Positions 7,068-14,982 of a DNA stretch of 31,534 nucleotides are shown here, one piece after another. A model generated the notes under the pieces. It saw only the letters and a list, made by a program, of their open reading frames with translations, was not told the DNA's origin and searched no databases. The stretch is taken from the NCBI GenBank assembly GCA_026989405.1, contig JALSJL010000045.1, positions 1-31,534 on the forward strand, in the 5' to 3' direction. The translations under genes were made by a program, and so were the position numbers. Positions within the stretch are counted from its first letter, which is position 1; each line of letters starts with the position of its first letter. This stretch comes from Marinosulfonomonas sp. Its GTDB lineage: Bacteria; Pseudomonadota; Alphaproteobacteria; Rhodobacterales; Rhodobacteraceae.

Positions 7068-7667
7068 CTATGGCAACTCGGCCGAGGGAATGAACGGGAA
7101 GAAAACGCCGCCCGAACGCAGGCCAAACCAGTTCTGGCCGTCGTGGATTTCATGGCTGCCGATATCGACCAGCCGGTAAAAGCTCTTGCGGTCGATCAGG
7201 GCCTCGAGGTTGTCGCGCACGAGAACATAGGGCGACGGTTCCCCGGTATGCGGATCGCGCACGACACGAATTGGGTGGTCGGCGCTTGCCGAGGCCCCGT
7301 CGCCGACGTTGGTCTCAAAGGTGATGATCTGGTCGGGGCCGGGGTTTTCCACCTCGAAATCAACCGCGACAAAGGGCGCATCTTCAACCGTGATTCCAAC
7401 CTTTTCGACCGGGGTCACCAGAAAGTACTTGTCGCCATCCTTGCGCAGAATGGTTGAAAACAGCCGAACCAGTTCTGGTCTGCCGATGGGCGTGCCCAGA
7501 TAAAACCAGGTGCCATCACGCGCGATTCGCATGTCGAGATCGCCGCAGAATTCCGGGTTCCAGAGGTGGACGGGCGGCAATCCGCCGGAACCGGCCTTGC
7601 GCGCCGCCGCGGCAATGCCTTCCGCATCTGGTTTCACAATCTTTTGTCCGCACATCGCGTTTGCCAT
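7068..7667 (-). CDS. DUF1285 family protein
   Basis: This 199-residue soluble protein shows the DUF1285 pattern: PPVHLWNPEFCGDLDMRIARDG near residues 31-52, WFYLGTPIGRPELVRLFSTIL, then YFLVTPVEKVGI and DAPFVAVDFEV. The family is common in proteobacteria and has no settled function; a structure-based relation to sensory or nucleotide-binding folds has been discussed but I cannot verify it here. It is transcribed away from the MoxR operon with a 60-base divergent gap and is followed after 72 bases by kdsA on the same strand, so it may be the first gene of the envelope operon. The ribosome site is weak. Confidence 0.85.
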   Translation of the reverse strand: MANAMCGQKIVKPDAEGIAAAARKAGSGGLPPVHLWNPEFCGDLDMRIARDGTWFYLGTPIGRPELVRLFSTILRKDGDKYFLVTPVEKVGITVEDAPFVAVDFEVENPGPDQIITFETNVGDGASASADHPIRVVRDPHTGEPSPYVLVRDNLEALIDRKSFYRLVDIGSHEIHDGQNWFGLRSGGVFFPFIPSAELP

Positions 7668-7727
7668 TTGTAAGCCGGGCCGGAACAGCCTTTAATGAGA
7701 GCATATAGTGATTTGAGGAGGAATGTC

Positions 7728-8735
7728 ATGGCGGATGACGCCGGACTTGTGCAGGAAATCGAAGCCCTTGGCGAAAAGCTGGGGGAAGCAAAGAACAGCA
7801 TCACCCGCCGGTTCATTGGCCAGGAGGGGGTTGTCGACCTGGTCCTCACCGCCTTGCTGTGTGGTGGGCACGGTTTGCTTGTCGGATTGCCGGGGCTGGG
7901 TAAGACACGGTTGGTCGACACACTTTCGACCGTCATGGGGCTGGACGGTGCGCGCATTCAGTTCACGCCCGATCTCATGCCGGCAGACATTCTCGGATCG
8001 GAAGTCCTCGAAACGGCCGATGACGGCAGCCGGTCGTTCCGGTTCATCGAAGGGCCGGTGTTCTGCCAATTGCTCATGGCCGATGAAATCAATCGGGCGT
8101 CGCCGCGCACGCAATCGGCTTTGTTGCAGGCGATGCAGGAGCGCGTCGTGACCGTGGCCGGACGCGAACGAGCCCTCGGGCGGCCCTTCCATGTGCTGGC
8201 AACGCAAAACCCGATAGAACAGGAAGGCACATACCCGCTGCCCGAAGCGCAACTGGACCGGTTTCTCGTGCAGATCGACGTGAAATATCCGACCCGCGAA
8301 GAAGAGCGCGAAATCCTGCTGGCGACGACGGGAAAAGATGAAGATGCGGCGCATGCCGTCTTTGCGGCCGAAGAACTGATTGCCGCCCAGGAGCTTTTGC
8401 GCCGGATGCCGGTTGGCGACGCCGTCGTCGAGAAAATCCTGATGTTGGTCAGAGCCTTCCGCCCGGAAGATGAATCAGCTTCCGAACTGGTGCGCGACAG
8501 TGTCAGTTGGGGCCCCGGACCGCGGGCCTCGCAGGCGTTGATGCTGGCGGTGCGCGCGCGCGCGCTGCTTGATGGTCGGCTGGCCCCTTCGCCCGAAGAC
8601 GTCGCGGCAATGGCGCATGCCGTTCTCAGCCACAGGATGGCCCTGAACTTCGCGGCCCGGGCGCGCGGCGAAACCCTGTCCGATCTGATCGACACGGTGT
8701 CCGGCCAGGTCTTGCATGAGCGGGCCGCCGCGTGA
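7728..8735 (+). CDS. MoxR-family AAA+ ATPase
   Basis: This 335-residue ATPase has the MoxR (AAA_3) layout: Walker A GLPGLGKT at residues 53-60, Walker B LLMADE at 115-120 followed by INRASPRTQSALLQAMQE, sensor 1 in ATQNPIEQEGTYPLPEAQLDRF (Asn161), and a C-terminal lid. MoxR proteins work as chaperone-like ATPases that act with VWA-domain proteins, for example in metal-cofactor insertion or envelope stress. The ATG at 7728 is preferred over the in-frame ATG at 7695 because GAGGAGG sits just before it. It is the first gene of a four-gene operon and overlaps the next gene by four bases (GTGA). Confidence 0.95.
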   Translation: MADDAGLVQEIEALGEKLGEAKNSITRRFIGQEGVVDLVLTALLCGGHGLLVGLPGLGKTRLVDTLSTVMGLDGARIQFTPDLMPADILGSEVLETADDGSRSFRFIEGPVFCQLLMADEINRASPRTQSALLQAMQERVVTVAGRERALGRPFHVLATQNPIEQEGTYPLPEAQLDRFLVQIDVKYPTREEEREILLATTGKDEDAAHAVFAAEELIAAQELLRRMPVGDAVVEKILMLVRAFRPEDESASELVRDSVSWGPGPRASQALMLAVRARALLDGRLAPSPEDVAAMAHAVLSHRMALNFAARARGETLSDLIDTVSGQVLHERAAA

Positions 8736-9607
8736 ACACGGCCGCGTTCAACCGGGGGCACGCCGAAGACCTGGCCAGCGGGCTGCCGGCCCTTTTGGCC
8801 GACGCCGAGCATCTTGCCGCGACGGTCCTGCTTGGCGTTCACGGTCGCAGACGCGCCGGGATGGGCGACGAGTTCTGGCAACACCGGCCTTCCGCCCCCG
8901 GCGACAGCGCGCGCATGATCGACTGGCGCCGCTCGGCGCGATCCGATGTGCAGTTTGTTCAGGAAAAGGAGTGGCAGGCCGCGCAGAGTATTTCGATCTG
9001 GCCGGACGCCTCGACCTCCATGGGGTTTTCGTCCGACCCGAAACTTCCCGAAAAGCTCGATCGGGCGCGGCTGCTGGCGCTTGCTGCGGCGATCTTGTTG
9101 ATCCGCGGGGGGGAACGCGTGGCCCTTGCCGGAACCGGCGAGCGCCCGCGCCAGGGGGAAGCTCAGCTTGACCGGCTTGCCGCAGCGATTGCGCTGCAGA
9201 AAGATGCTGCCGACTACGGCACACCGCAGATGTCTGATCTGCCAAAGCAGTCGCGGGCGTTGTTGCTGTCGGATTTCCTTGGCGACCTTGGTGCGATCAC
9301 ATCGGCCCTGTCATCTGCGGCAGAGCGCGGCGTGAAAGGCGTTCTGGTTCAGATTCTGGATCCGCAGGAAGAAGGCTACCCCTTCGACGGACGGACGATC
9401 TTTGAAAACCCCGGCGGCACGCTGGCGTTTGAAACACTGAAAGCGAAAGGCTTGCGCGCGCGCTATCTCGAGCGTCTTGCGCAGCGCAAGACGGCCCTGG
9501 CCGAACTGGCGCGCAACACCGGGTGGCAGTTCATGTGCCACCACACCGATGCGCCGGTACAAACCGCGTTGCTGTGGATCTACGGAGCACTGGAGAAACG
9601 CCGCTGA
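8732..9607 (+). CDS. DUF58 domain protein (MoxR partner)
   Basis: This 291-residue protein has the DUF58 core motif DSARMIDWRRSARSD (about residues 58-72) followed by VQEKEW and a VWA-like fold whose first strand reads SISIWPDASTSMGF, with the DxSxS metal-site pattern preserved as DASTS. DUF58 proteins are the standard companions of MoxR ATPases and are probably their adaptor or substrate. There is no membrane anchor. The start is a GTG at 8732 inside the stop region of the moxR gene, and its own stop overlaps the ATG of the next gene by one base (TGATG), which suggests translational coupling. Confidence 0.9.
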   Translation: MNTAAFNRGHAEDLASGLPALLADAEHLAATVLLGVHGRRRAGMGDEFWQHRPSAPGDSARMIDWRRSARSDVQFVQEKEWQAAQSISIWPDASTSMGFSSDPKLPEKLDRARLLALAAAILLIRGGERVALAGTGERPRQGEAQLDRLAAAIALQKDAADYGTPQMSDLPKQSRALLLSDFLGDLGAITSALSSAAERGVKGVLVQILDPQEEGYPFDGRTIFENPGGTLAFETLKAKGLRARYLERLAQRKTALAELARNTGWQFMCHHTDAPVQTALLWIYGALEKRR

Positions 9608-12381
9608 TGTTTTCGATGTTTGGCATAGCATTCGTCACGCCCTGGCTTCTTCTGGGGCTTGTTCTGCTGCCGATACTCTGGCTGCTGTTGCGGGCTGTTC
9701 CCCCCGCGCCGCTTCGGCGGATTTTTCCGCCAGTAATCCTGTTGCTGGGCCTGAAAGATGATGACAGCCAGAGCGACAAGACACCCTGGTGGCTGATGCT
9801 GCTCAGAATTGCGGCCGTTGCGGCCCTGATCGTCGGGTTTGCGGGTCCGGTGCTGAACCCGCAGCCGCAGGACGGGCGGGACGCGCCACTGTTGATCCTG
9901 TTTGATGCCTCCTGGGCCAGCGCCCGGGATTGGGAAAGCCGCATCGAGCGCGCAGAGGCGGCCCTGGACAGCGCGACCCAGCCGCCCCGACCTGTTGCCG
10001 TCGTGTTGCTGAGCGATCTGGCGAACGGCCCTCTGCAGTTTCAGGCCGCCGACAGTTGGCGCAAGCGCCTTGCCGGATTGCAGCCCCGTCCCTGGATGCC
10101 GGACCCGGAAAAAGTGACCCGTTGGACCAGGAACCTGGACGGCCGGTTTGATACGCTCTGGCTGTCGGACGGGTTGGACAGGCCGGGCCGGCGGGAATTG
10201 GCCTCGGCGCTTCAAGATGCCGGCGAACTGCGTGTGGTGGAAAGCGCGTTCCCTGTGTTCGGTATCCGTCCACCTGTTCTGGAAGACGGCGCTTTCGTGC
10301 TGTCGGCCATTCGCCCGCAGGCCGCCAACCCTGCAGAAATCGAGCTTGAGGCCATCGGGCTTGATCCGGCCGGCAATGAAACCGTGTTGGCGCGCGCGCC
10401 ACTGCGTTTCGAAAGCGGCGACCGCGAAAGCGAAACACGCCTGTCGGTGCCTGCCGAAATTCGCAACAGGATTACCCGGTTTTCCATCGAAGGGCTGCGC
10501 TCGGCAGGGGCTGTCAGCCTGACGGGCGATGGTCTGAAGCGCCGCGAGATCGCACTTGTCTCGGGGCAGTCCGATCGCGAGGGGCTCGTGCTTCTTGCGC
10601 CCACGCACTATCTGGAGCAAGCTCTTGTTCCCAATGCCGATCTGATCGAGGGAACGCTTGGCGACATTTTGCTGGCCAACCCGGATGTCATCGTTCTGGC
10701 CGACGTTGCGCGTTTGTCGCCGGCTGAAAGCAAGGACATCCAAAACTGGGTGGAAAAGGGTGGACTGCTTCTCAGGTTTGCCGGGCCGAAACTCGCCGCC
10801 AGCGATGTGAGTCGTGGCCAGGAAGACCCCCTGATGCCGGTTCGGTTGCGCGCAGGCGGGCGCATGATCGGTGGCGCCATGAGCTGGGGAGAGCCGAAAG
10901 CCCTGCGCCCGTTCGCACAGGAATCGCCGTTCTTCGGGCTGGACATTCCCGCCGACGTGACGGTCTCGGCTCAAGTTCTGGCCGAACCGGACCCTGAACT
11001 TTCCAGGCGGGTGATTGCAGCCCTTGCGGACGGCACCCCGCTGGTGACGCGAAAGCGGATTGGACAGGGGCAGGTCGTCCTGTTCCACGTCACGGCCAAC
11101 GCGGAATGGTCGACCTTGCCGCTCTCGGGCCTGTTTGTGCAGATGCTCGAGCGGCTGTCGGTGTCCGGCGCATCCGGCGCCCCAAAGGTTGATGAGCTTG
11201 CCGGAACGGTTTGGGTGCCAACCAAGGTGCTCGACGGGTTCGGTGATCTTCACGAGGCCAGGGGGCTTGCGGGTGTGCCCGGCGAAGTTCTGGCGGCAAA
11301 GCCCCTGAGCGCCGCGCTGCCGCCGGGCGTCTATCAGGGACAAGACCGGGTCGTTGTCCGAAACGTTGTTGAACCAGCCACGGAGCTTTCCTTGGCGGAC
11401 TGGCCCGCATTCGTCACGATCGAAGGGCTTTCAACGGCCCGTGAAAAGCAACTGAAGGGTTACTTCCTGTCGGCGGCACTGGTGTTCCTGGGGCTGGACA
11501 TGCTGGCCTCGCTCTGGCTGTCCGGGCTGCTGCTTGGCGCTGCACCGGCCAGGCAGGGAAAAGCGGCCGTGGTCCTGCTGCTTGGCGCGCTTGCGCTGCA
11601 CCCCGATCCGGCACGGGCCCAGAATGACGAACTGGCCCTTGAAGCCACAACCCAGACCGTGCTCGCCCATGTCCTGACCGGGAACCGGCAGGTTGACGAA
11701 ACCGCGCAGGCCGGGTTGCGCGGCCTGTCGGATGTCTTGTTTGCCCGGACTTCGGTTGAACCGGCCAATCCGATCGGCGTCGATCTTGAGCAGGACGAAC
11801 TGGCGTTTTTCCCGTTTCTCTACTGGCCGGTCACCCCCGACCAGCCCCAGCCTTCGGCCGCGGCTTATGCCAAGCTGAACCGGTATCTGCGGACTGGCGG
11901 GATGATCATGTTTGACACGCGCGATGCCGACATTGCCGGTTATGGCCCGAATTCGCCCAATGGTCGCAAACTGCAGCAACTGGCCTTCTCGCTTGATATT
12001 CCGCCGCTCGAACCCGTGCCGGATGATCACGTCCTGACCCGGACATTTTACCTGCTGCAAGACTTTCCGGGCCGCCACGCGTCGCGCGAAGTCTGGGTCG
12101 AAGCCGCGCAGGTGGATGCCGAACAGATCGAGGGCATGCCATTCAGAAATCTCAATGACAATGTCACCCCGGTCATCATCGGCGGCAATGACTGGGCAGC
12201 AGCCTGGGCCGTCACGGACATGGGCGCGCCGATGTTTCCCGTGGGGCGTGGCAGCGCCGGCGAGCGGCAGCGCGAGATCGCATACCGGTTTGGTGTCAAC
12301 CTGATCATGTATGTGCTGACCGGCAACTACAAATCCGATCAGGTTCACGTTCCGGCCCTGCTTGAAAGGCTGGGTCAATGA
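9607..12381 (+). CDS. BatA-type N-terminus / DUF4159 membrane protein
   Basis: This 924-residue membrane protein begins with the two-helix BatA (aerotolerance regulator) N-terminus: helices about residues 6-30 and 63-80 with PAPLRRIFPP between them. A VWA-like domain follows, but its metal site is degenerate (FDASWAS instead of DxSxS). The middle has a GATase-like part (GDILLANPDVIVLADV, then NWVEKGGLLLRFAGP). A hydrophobic region at about 618-670 leads to a C-terminal DUF4159 domain (about 700-915) with LYWPVT and YLRTGGMIMFDTRDAD. It likely sits in the inner membrane and is worked on by the MoxR/DUF58 pair. Start ATG 9607; it overlaps the next gene by four bases (ATGA). Confidence 0.88.
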   Translation: MFSMFGIAFVTPWLLLGLVLLPILWLLLRAVPPAPLRRIFPPVILLLGLKDDDSQSDKTPWWLMLLRIAAVAALIVGFAGPVLNPQPQDGRDAPLLILFDASWASARDWESRIERAEAALDSATQPPRPVAVVLLSDLANGPLQFQAADSWRKRLAGLQPRPWMPDPEKVTRWTRNLDGRFDTLWLSDGLDRPGRRELASALQDAGELRVVESAFPVFGIRPPVLEDGAFVLSAIRPQAANPAEIELEAIGLDPAGNETVLARAPLRFESGDRESETRLSVPAEIRNRITRFSIEGLRSAGAVSLTGDGLKRREIALVSGQSDREGLVLLAPTHYLEQALVPNADLIEGTLGDILLANPDVIVLADVARLSPAESKDIQNWVEKGGLLLRFAGPKLAASDVSRGQEDPLMPVRLRAGGRMIGGAMSWGEPKALRPFAQESPFFGLDIPADVTVSAQVLAEPDPELSRRVIAALADGTPLVTRKRIGQGQVVLFHVTANAEWSTLPLSGLFVQMLERLSVSGASGAPKVDELAGTVWVPTKVLDGFGDLHEARGLAGVPGEVLAAKPLSAALPPGVYQGQDRVVVRNVVEPATELSLADWPAFVTIEGLSTAREKQLKGYFLSAALVFLGLDMLASLWLSGLLLGAAPARQGKAAVVLLLGALALHPDPARAQNDELALEATTQTVLAHVLTGNRQVDETAQAGLRGLSDVLFARTSVEPANPIGVDLEQDELAFFPFLYWPVTPDQPQPSAAAYAKLNRYLRTGGMIMFDTRDADIAGYGPNSPNGRKLQQLAFSLDIPPLEPVPDDHVLTRTFYLLQDFPGRHASREVWVEAAQVDAEQIEGMPFRNLNDNVTPVIIGGNDWAAAWAVTDMGAPMFPVGRGSAGERQREIAYRFGVNLIMYVLTGNYKSDQVHVPALLERLGQ

Positions 12382-14447
12382 GCGCCGGGTCAGTCATCTT
12401 CTCCCCCTTGATACCCTGGCCGGCCCTGCTGGGGGCCATTGTGTTCATGGGGCTTCTTGTCGGCCTGGCGACATGGCGCGGGTTGGGGGGCTGGTGGCTT
12501 CGTGCGCTCGCAGCACTCACTGTCATTCTGGCGCTGGCAAACCCGTCGTTCCAACGCGAAGATCGCGAGTTGCTGGATGATATTGTCGTGGCCGTCGTTG
12601 ACCAGACATCCAGCCAGGCCTTGTCGGACCGTCCGTCGCAAACGCAATCGGCCCTGGAAATACTGCGTGCGCAAATCGCGGCGCGGCCCAACACCGAGTT
12701 GCGGGAGTTTGCACTTGGAGACGCGCCGGGGGATGGTGGCACGCAGTTGATGCGGCGCCTGTCGGAGGCGTTGGCGCAGGTTCCGCGGGACCAGTTGGCT
12801 GCCGCGATTGTCCTCAGCGACGGACAGGCCCACGACGCGGAAAATGCGCCTGATTTGCCGGCGCCTTTGCATTTGTTGATGAGCGGGCATGACAGCGATT
12901 GGGATCGCCGGTTGATCGTCAAAAGCGCGCCCGCCTTTGCCATCCTTGGCGAAGCGGTTTCACTGGTTCTGCAAGTCGAGGACCAGGGGCGGGTCCCGCC
13001 TGGCGCAAGCAAGACGGTGGCACTGGAAATATCGGTTGACGGGAAAGCCATGCAGCCGGCTGCCGTGCGCGTCGGTGAGGAATACAGTTTTCCGCTGATG
13101 CTCGAACACGGCGGGATGAACGTGATCCAGCTGCGCATTGCTGCCGCGCCGGGCGAGTTGACCGACCGCAACAACGCGGCGGTGGTTCAGATCAACGGGG
13201 TGCGCGACCGGCTGCGCGTGCTCCTTGTCAGCGGCGAACCCTACCCGGGTGAACGCACCTGGCGCAATCTTCTCAAGTCGGACAGTGCTGTTGACCTGGT
13301 GCATTTTACCATTCTCCGGCCGCCCGACAAACAGGATCGCGCGCCGGTGTCAGAGCTGTCGCTGATCGCCTTTCCAACCCGAGAGCTGTTCCTGGACAAG
13401 ATCGACGAGTTCGACCTGATCATTTTTGACCGCTATCGCCGGCGGGGCATATTGCCGTCTCTCTACCTTGAAAACGTGGGCAGATATGTCGAGAACGGCG
13501 GCGCTGTTCTGGTCGCTGCGGGGCCAGGTTTTGCAAGCGCTGACAGTCTTTTCCGCTCGCCTTTGGGAAATATCCTGCCGGCAGCCCCGACTTCGCGGAT
13601 CATCGAGCAGGGGTTTCGCCCCGAAGTGTCCGAAGTCGGCCGGCGCCATCCGGTGACCGAAGCCCTGGACCTGGCATTTCCCGGAGACGGCGGCAAGCCC
13701 GGCTGGGGCCGCTGGTTCCGACTGGTGGAGCTGTCCGCGATATCGGGCAACACGGTCATGACCGGGGCCGAGGGCAAGCCCCTGCTTGTTCTGGACCGGG
13801 TGGGCGAGGGGCGCATTGCCTTGCTGGCGTCTGACCATGCCTGGCTCTGGAACCGCGGGTTTGAAGGGGGAGGTCCGCAAAAAGAGCTTTTGCGCCGGTT
13901 GGCCCATTGGATGATGAAAGAGCCGGAACTGGAAGAAGAAGCGCTTTCGGCAATCGCCGAGGGGCAGACCATGACAATCACACGCCGCACATTGGGCGAC
14001 GGGCCGCTTGAAGTTGAAATCACGGGCCCCGACGGCTCGGTGGTTGTCCTGCCGCTGGACGAGGTTTCACCTGGTCGGTTCATCGCCGAATATGGCGCGC
14101 CGGACGTTGGGTTGTATCAACTGAAGCAGGGCGATCAGGACGCGGTCATTGCACTTGGTCCCTCGGCGCCGCGTGAATTTGAGGAAACGATCGCCACCGG
14201 AGAAAAGCTGTCGGATGCGGTCAAGGCCACGCGCGGCGGGATACTTCCATTGGAAAACGGTTTCCCTGACATCAGAACAGTGCGCGAGGGGCGCGTTGCG
14301 GCAGGGCGAGGATGGATTGCGATCACGCCGCGCGGGGCCTTCGTGACGACCGGGGTTACGGTGACGTCGCTGGTTCCGACCTGGCTGTTTCTGCTGCTGG
14401 CGTCACTGCTGACCATTGCGGCCTGGCTGCGTGAGGGGCGGAGGTGA
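12378..14447 (+). CDS. Large membrane protein of the MoxR operon (VWA/GATase-like)
   Basis: This 689-residue protein has two N-terminal membrane helices (about residues 14-32 and 41-54), a large extracytoplasmic region and one C-terminal helix near 665-685. The first domain starts with IVVAVVDQTSSQ, a VWA-like strand with a partly kept metal site, and has AAAIVLSDGQAHD later. The second half contains FDLIIFDRY, GGAVLVAAGP and RIALLASDHAWLWNRGFEGGG, typical of the class-I glutamine-amidotransferase-like domain found in these proteins, though no catalytic cysteine triad is evident. It closes the operon. Such proteins always accompany BatA/DUF4159 genes and are probably their membrane partners; the molecular function is unknown. 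Confidence 0.82.
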   Translation: MSAGSVIFSPLIPWPALLGAIVFMGLLVGLATWRGLGGWWLRALAALTVILALANPSFQREDRELLDDIVVAVVDQTSSQALSDRPSQTQSALEILRAQIAARPNTELREFALGDAPGDGGTQLMRRLSEALAQVPRDQLAAAIVLSDGQAHDAENAPDLPAPLHLLMSGHDSDWDRRLIVKSAPAFAILGEAVSLVLQVEDQGRVPPGASKTVALEISVDGKAMQPAAVRVGEEYSFPLMLEHGGMNVIQLRIAAAPGELTDRNNAAVVQINGVRDRLRVLLVSGEPYPGERTWRNLLKSDSAVDLVHFTILRPPDKQDRAPVSELSLIAFPTRELFLDKIDEFDLIIFDRYRRRGILPSLYLENVGRYVENGGAVLVAAGPGFASADSLFRSPLGNILPAAPTSRIIEQGFRPEVSEVGRRHPVTEALDLAFPGDGGKPGWGRWFRLVELSAISGNTVMTGAEGKPLLVLDRVGEGRIALLASDHAWLWNRGFEGGGPQKELLRRLAHWMMKEPELEEEALSAIAEGQTMTITRRTLGDGPLEVEITGPDGSVVVLPLDEVSPGRFIAEYGAPDVGLYQLKQGDQDAVIALGPSAPREFEETIATGEKLSDAVKATRGGILPLENGFPDIRTVREGRVAAGRGWIAITPRGAFVTTGVTVTSLVPTWLFLLLASLLTIAAWLREGRR

Positions 14448-14498
14448 TCCGCCCCGCGGCGGTTGGATGAGCAGTCTTCGGGGCCGGCCGGTATGCCG

Positions 14499-14864
14499 TC
14501 AGTTGCCCAGTTGGACCTTGAAAGTGTCGGTGTTCCAGCCATCCACATTGCAGTGCGCGCGCACCAGAACGAAGGGTGTGCCCTTTGGAATGGCAATGCC
14601 TGAAAGCGAGCGGGTGAAGGGTTGCTCGTTCACATGCGGATGCGCCAGCTCACGAAATCCAAGGCGCGTGCCGTCCGGGGCGAGGACTTCCCAGCCGTCG
14701 GCATAGTGGTCCCAGCCGGTGTCCGGGTGGCGAAGCGTAACCGAAATGGTCCAGGCGCCCCCCAATTCATCCGTGCGCACATCTTCCACGCGGGGTGGAT
14801 CCGCGAATGCCCTGCCAATGGAAAAGGCAAGCGAGACGCCGATAATTGCAGGTAAAATTCTCAT
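14499..14864 (-). CDS. Small secreted protein, conserved but uncharacterised
   Basis: This is a 121-residue protein with a signal peptide (MRILPAIIGVSLAFSIGRAFA, cleavage probably after AFA) and a compact beta-rich domain of about 100 residues. Recognisable segments are WTISVTLRHPDTGWDHYADG, WEVLAPDGTRLGFREL, HPHVNEQPFTRSL and VRAHCNVDGW; I have the impression of seeing close relatives in other Rhodobacteraceae, but know no function. An in-frame upstream ATG at 14888 is possible; ribosome sites are weak for both. It is convergent with the MoxR operon and divergent from glcD. The single cysteine speaks against a disulfide fold. An Ig-like periplasmic protein is a guess only. Confidence 0.72.
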   Translation of the reverse strand: MRILPAIIGVSLAFSIGRAFADPPRVEDVRTDELGGAWTISVTLRHPDTGWDHYADGWEVLAPDGTRLGFRELAHPHVNEQPFTRSLSGIAIPKGTPFVLVRAHCNVDGWNTDTFKVQLGN

Positions 14865-14938
14865 GGGGCAGATGGTGGCATAGTTCACCGGGCTTGTCCC
14901 GTCACAATTTGCCGATCTTGCCTTGCTGTTCCCGAAGA

Positions 14939-14959
14939 TTGGTTATATTTTCTTACCAA
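14939..14959 (+). promoter_or_regulatory. TTGGT-N11-ACCAA inverted repeat at the glcDEF promoter
   Basis: TTGGT (14939-14943) and ACCAA (14955-14959) flank an AT-rich spacer that contains a likely -10 box (TATATT at 14944-14949; TTGCTG at 14923-14928 as a poor -35). It is 24 bases upstream of the glcD start. FadR-type GntR regulators such as GlcC or LldR bind TGGT...ACCA palindromes, but normally with a much shorter spacer, so the assignment is weak. Confidence 0.3.
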
Positions 14960-14982
14960 ATGAAATCTCAGCCGGTTCCGCG

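Noticed and set aside
9580..11343. Minus-strand frame of 587 codons inside the MoxR operon
   Set aside because: It is antisense to the BatA/DUF4159 gene and has no recognisable domain.
14448..14498. Terminator between the MoxR operon and the small secreted gene (CCGCC-CCGC-GGCGG)
   Set aside because: The stem is only five pairs and no T-run follows on either strand.
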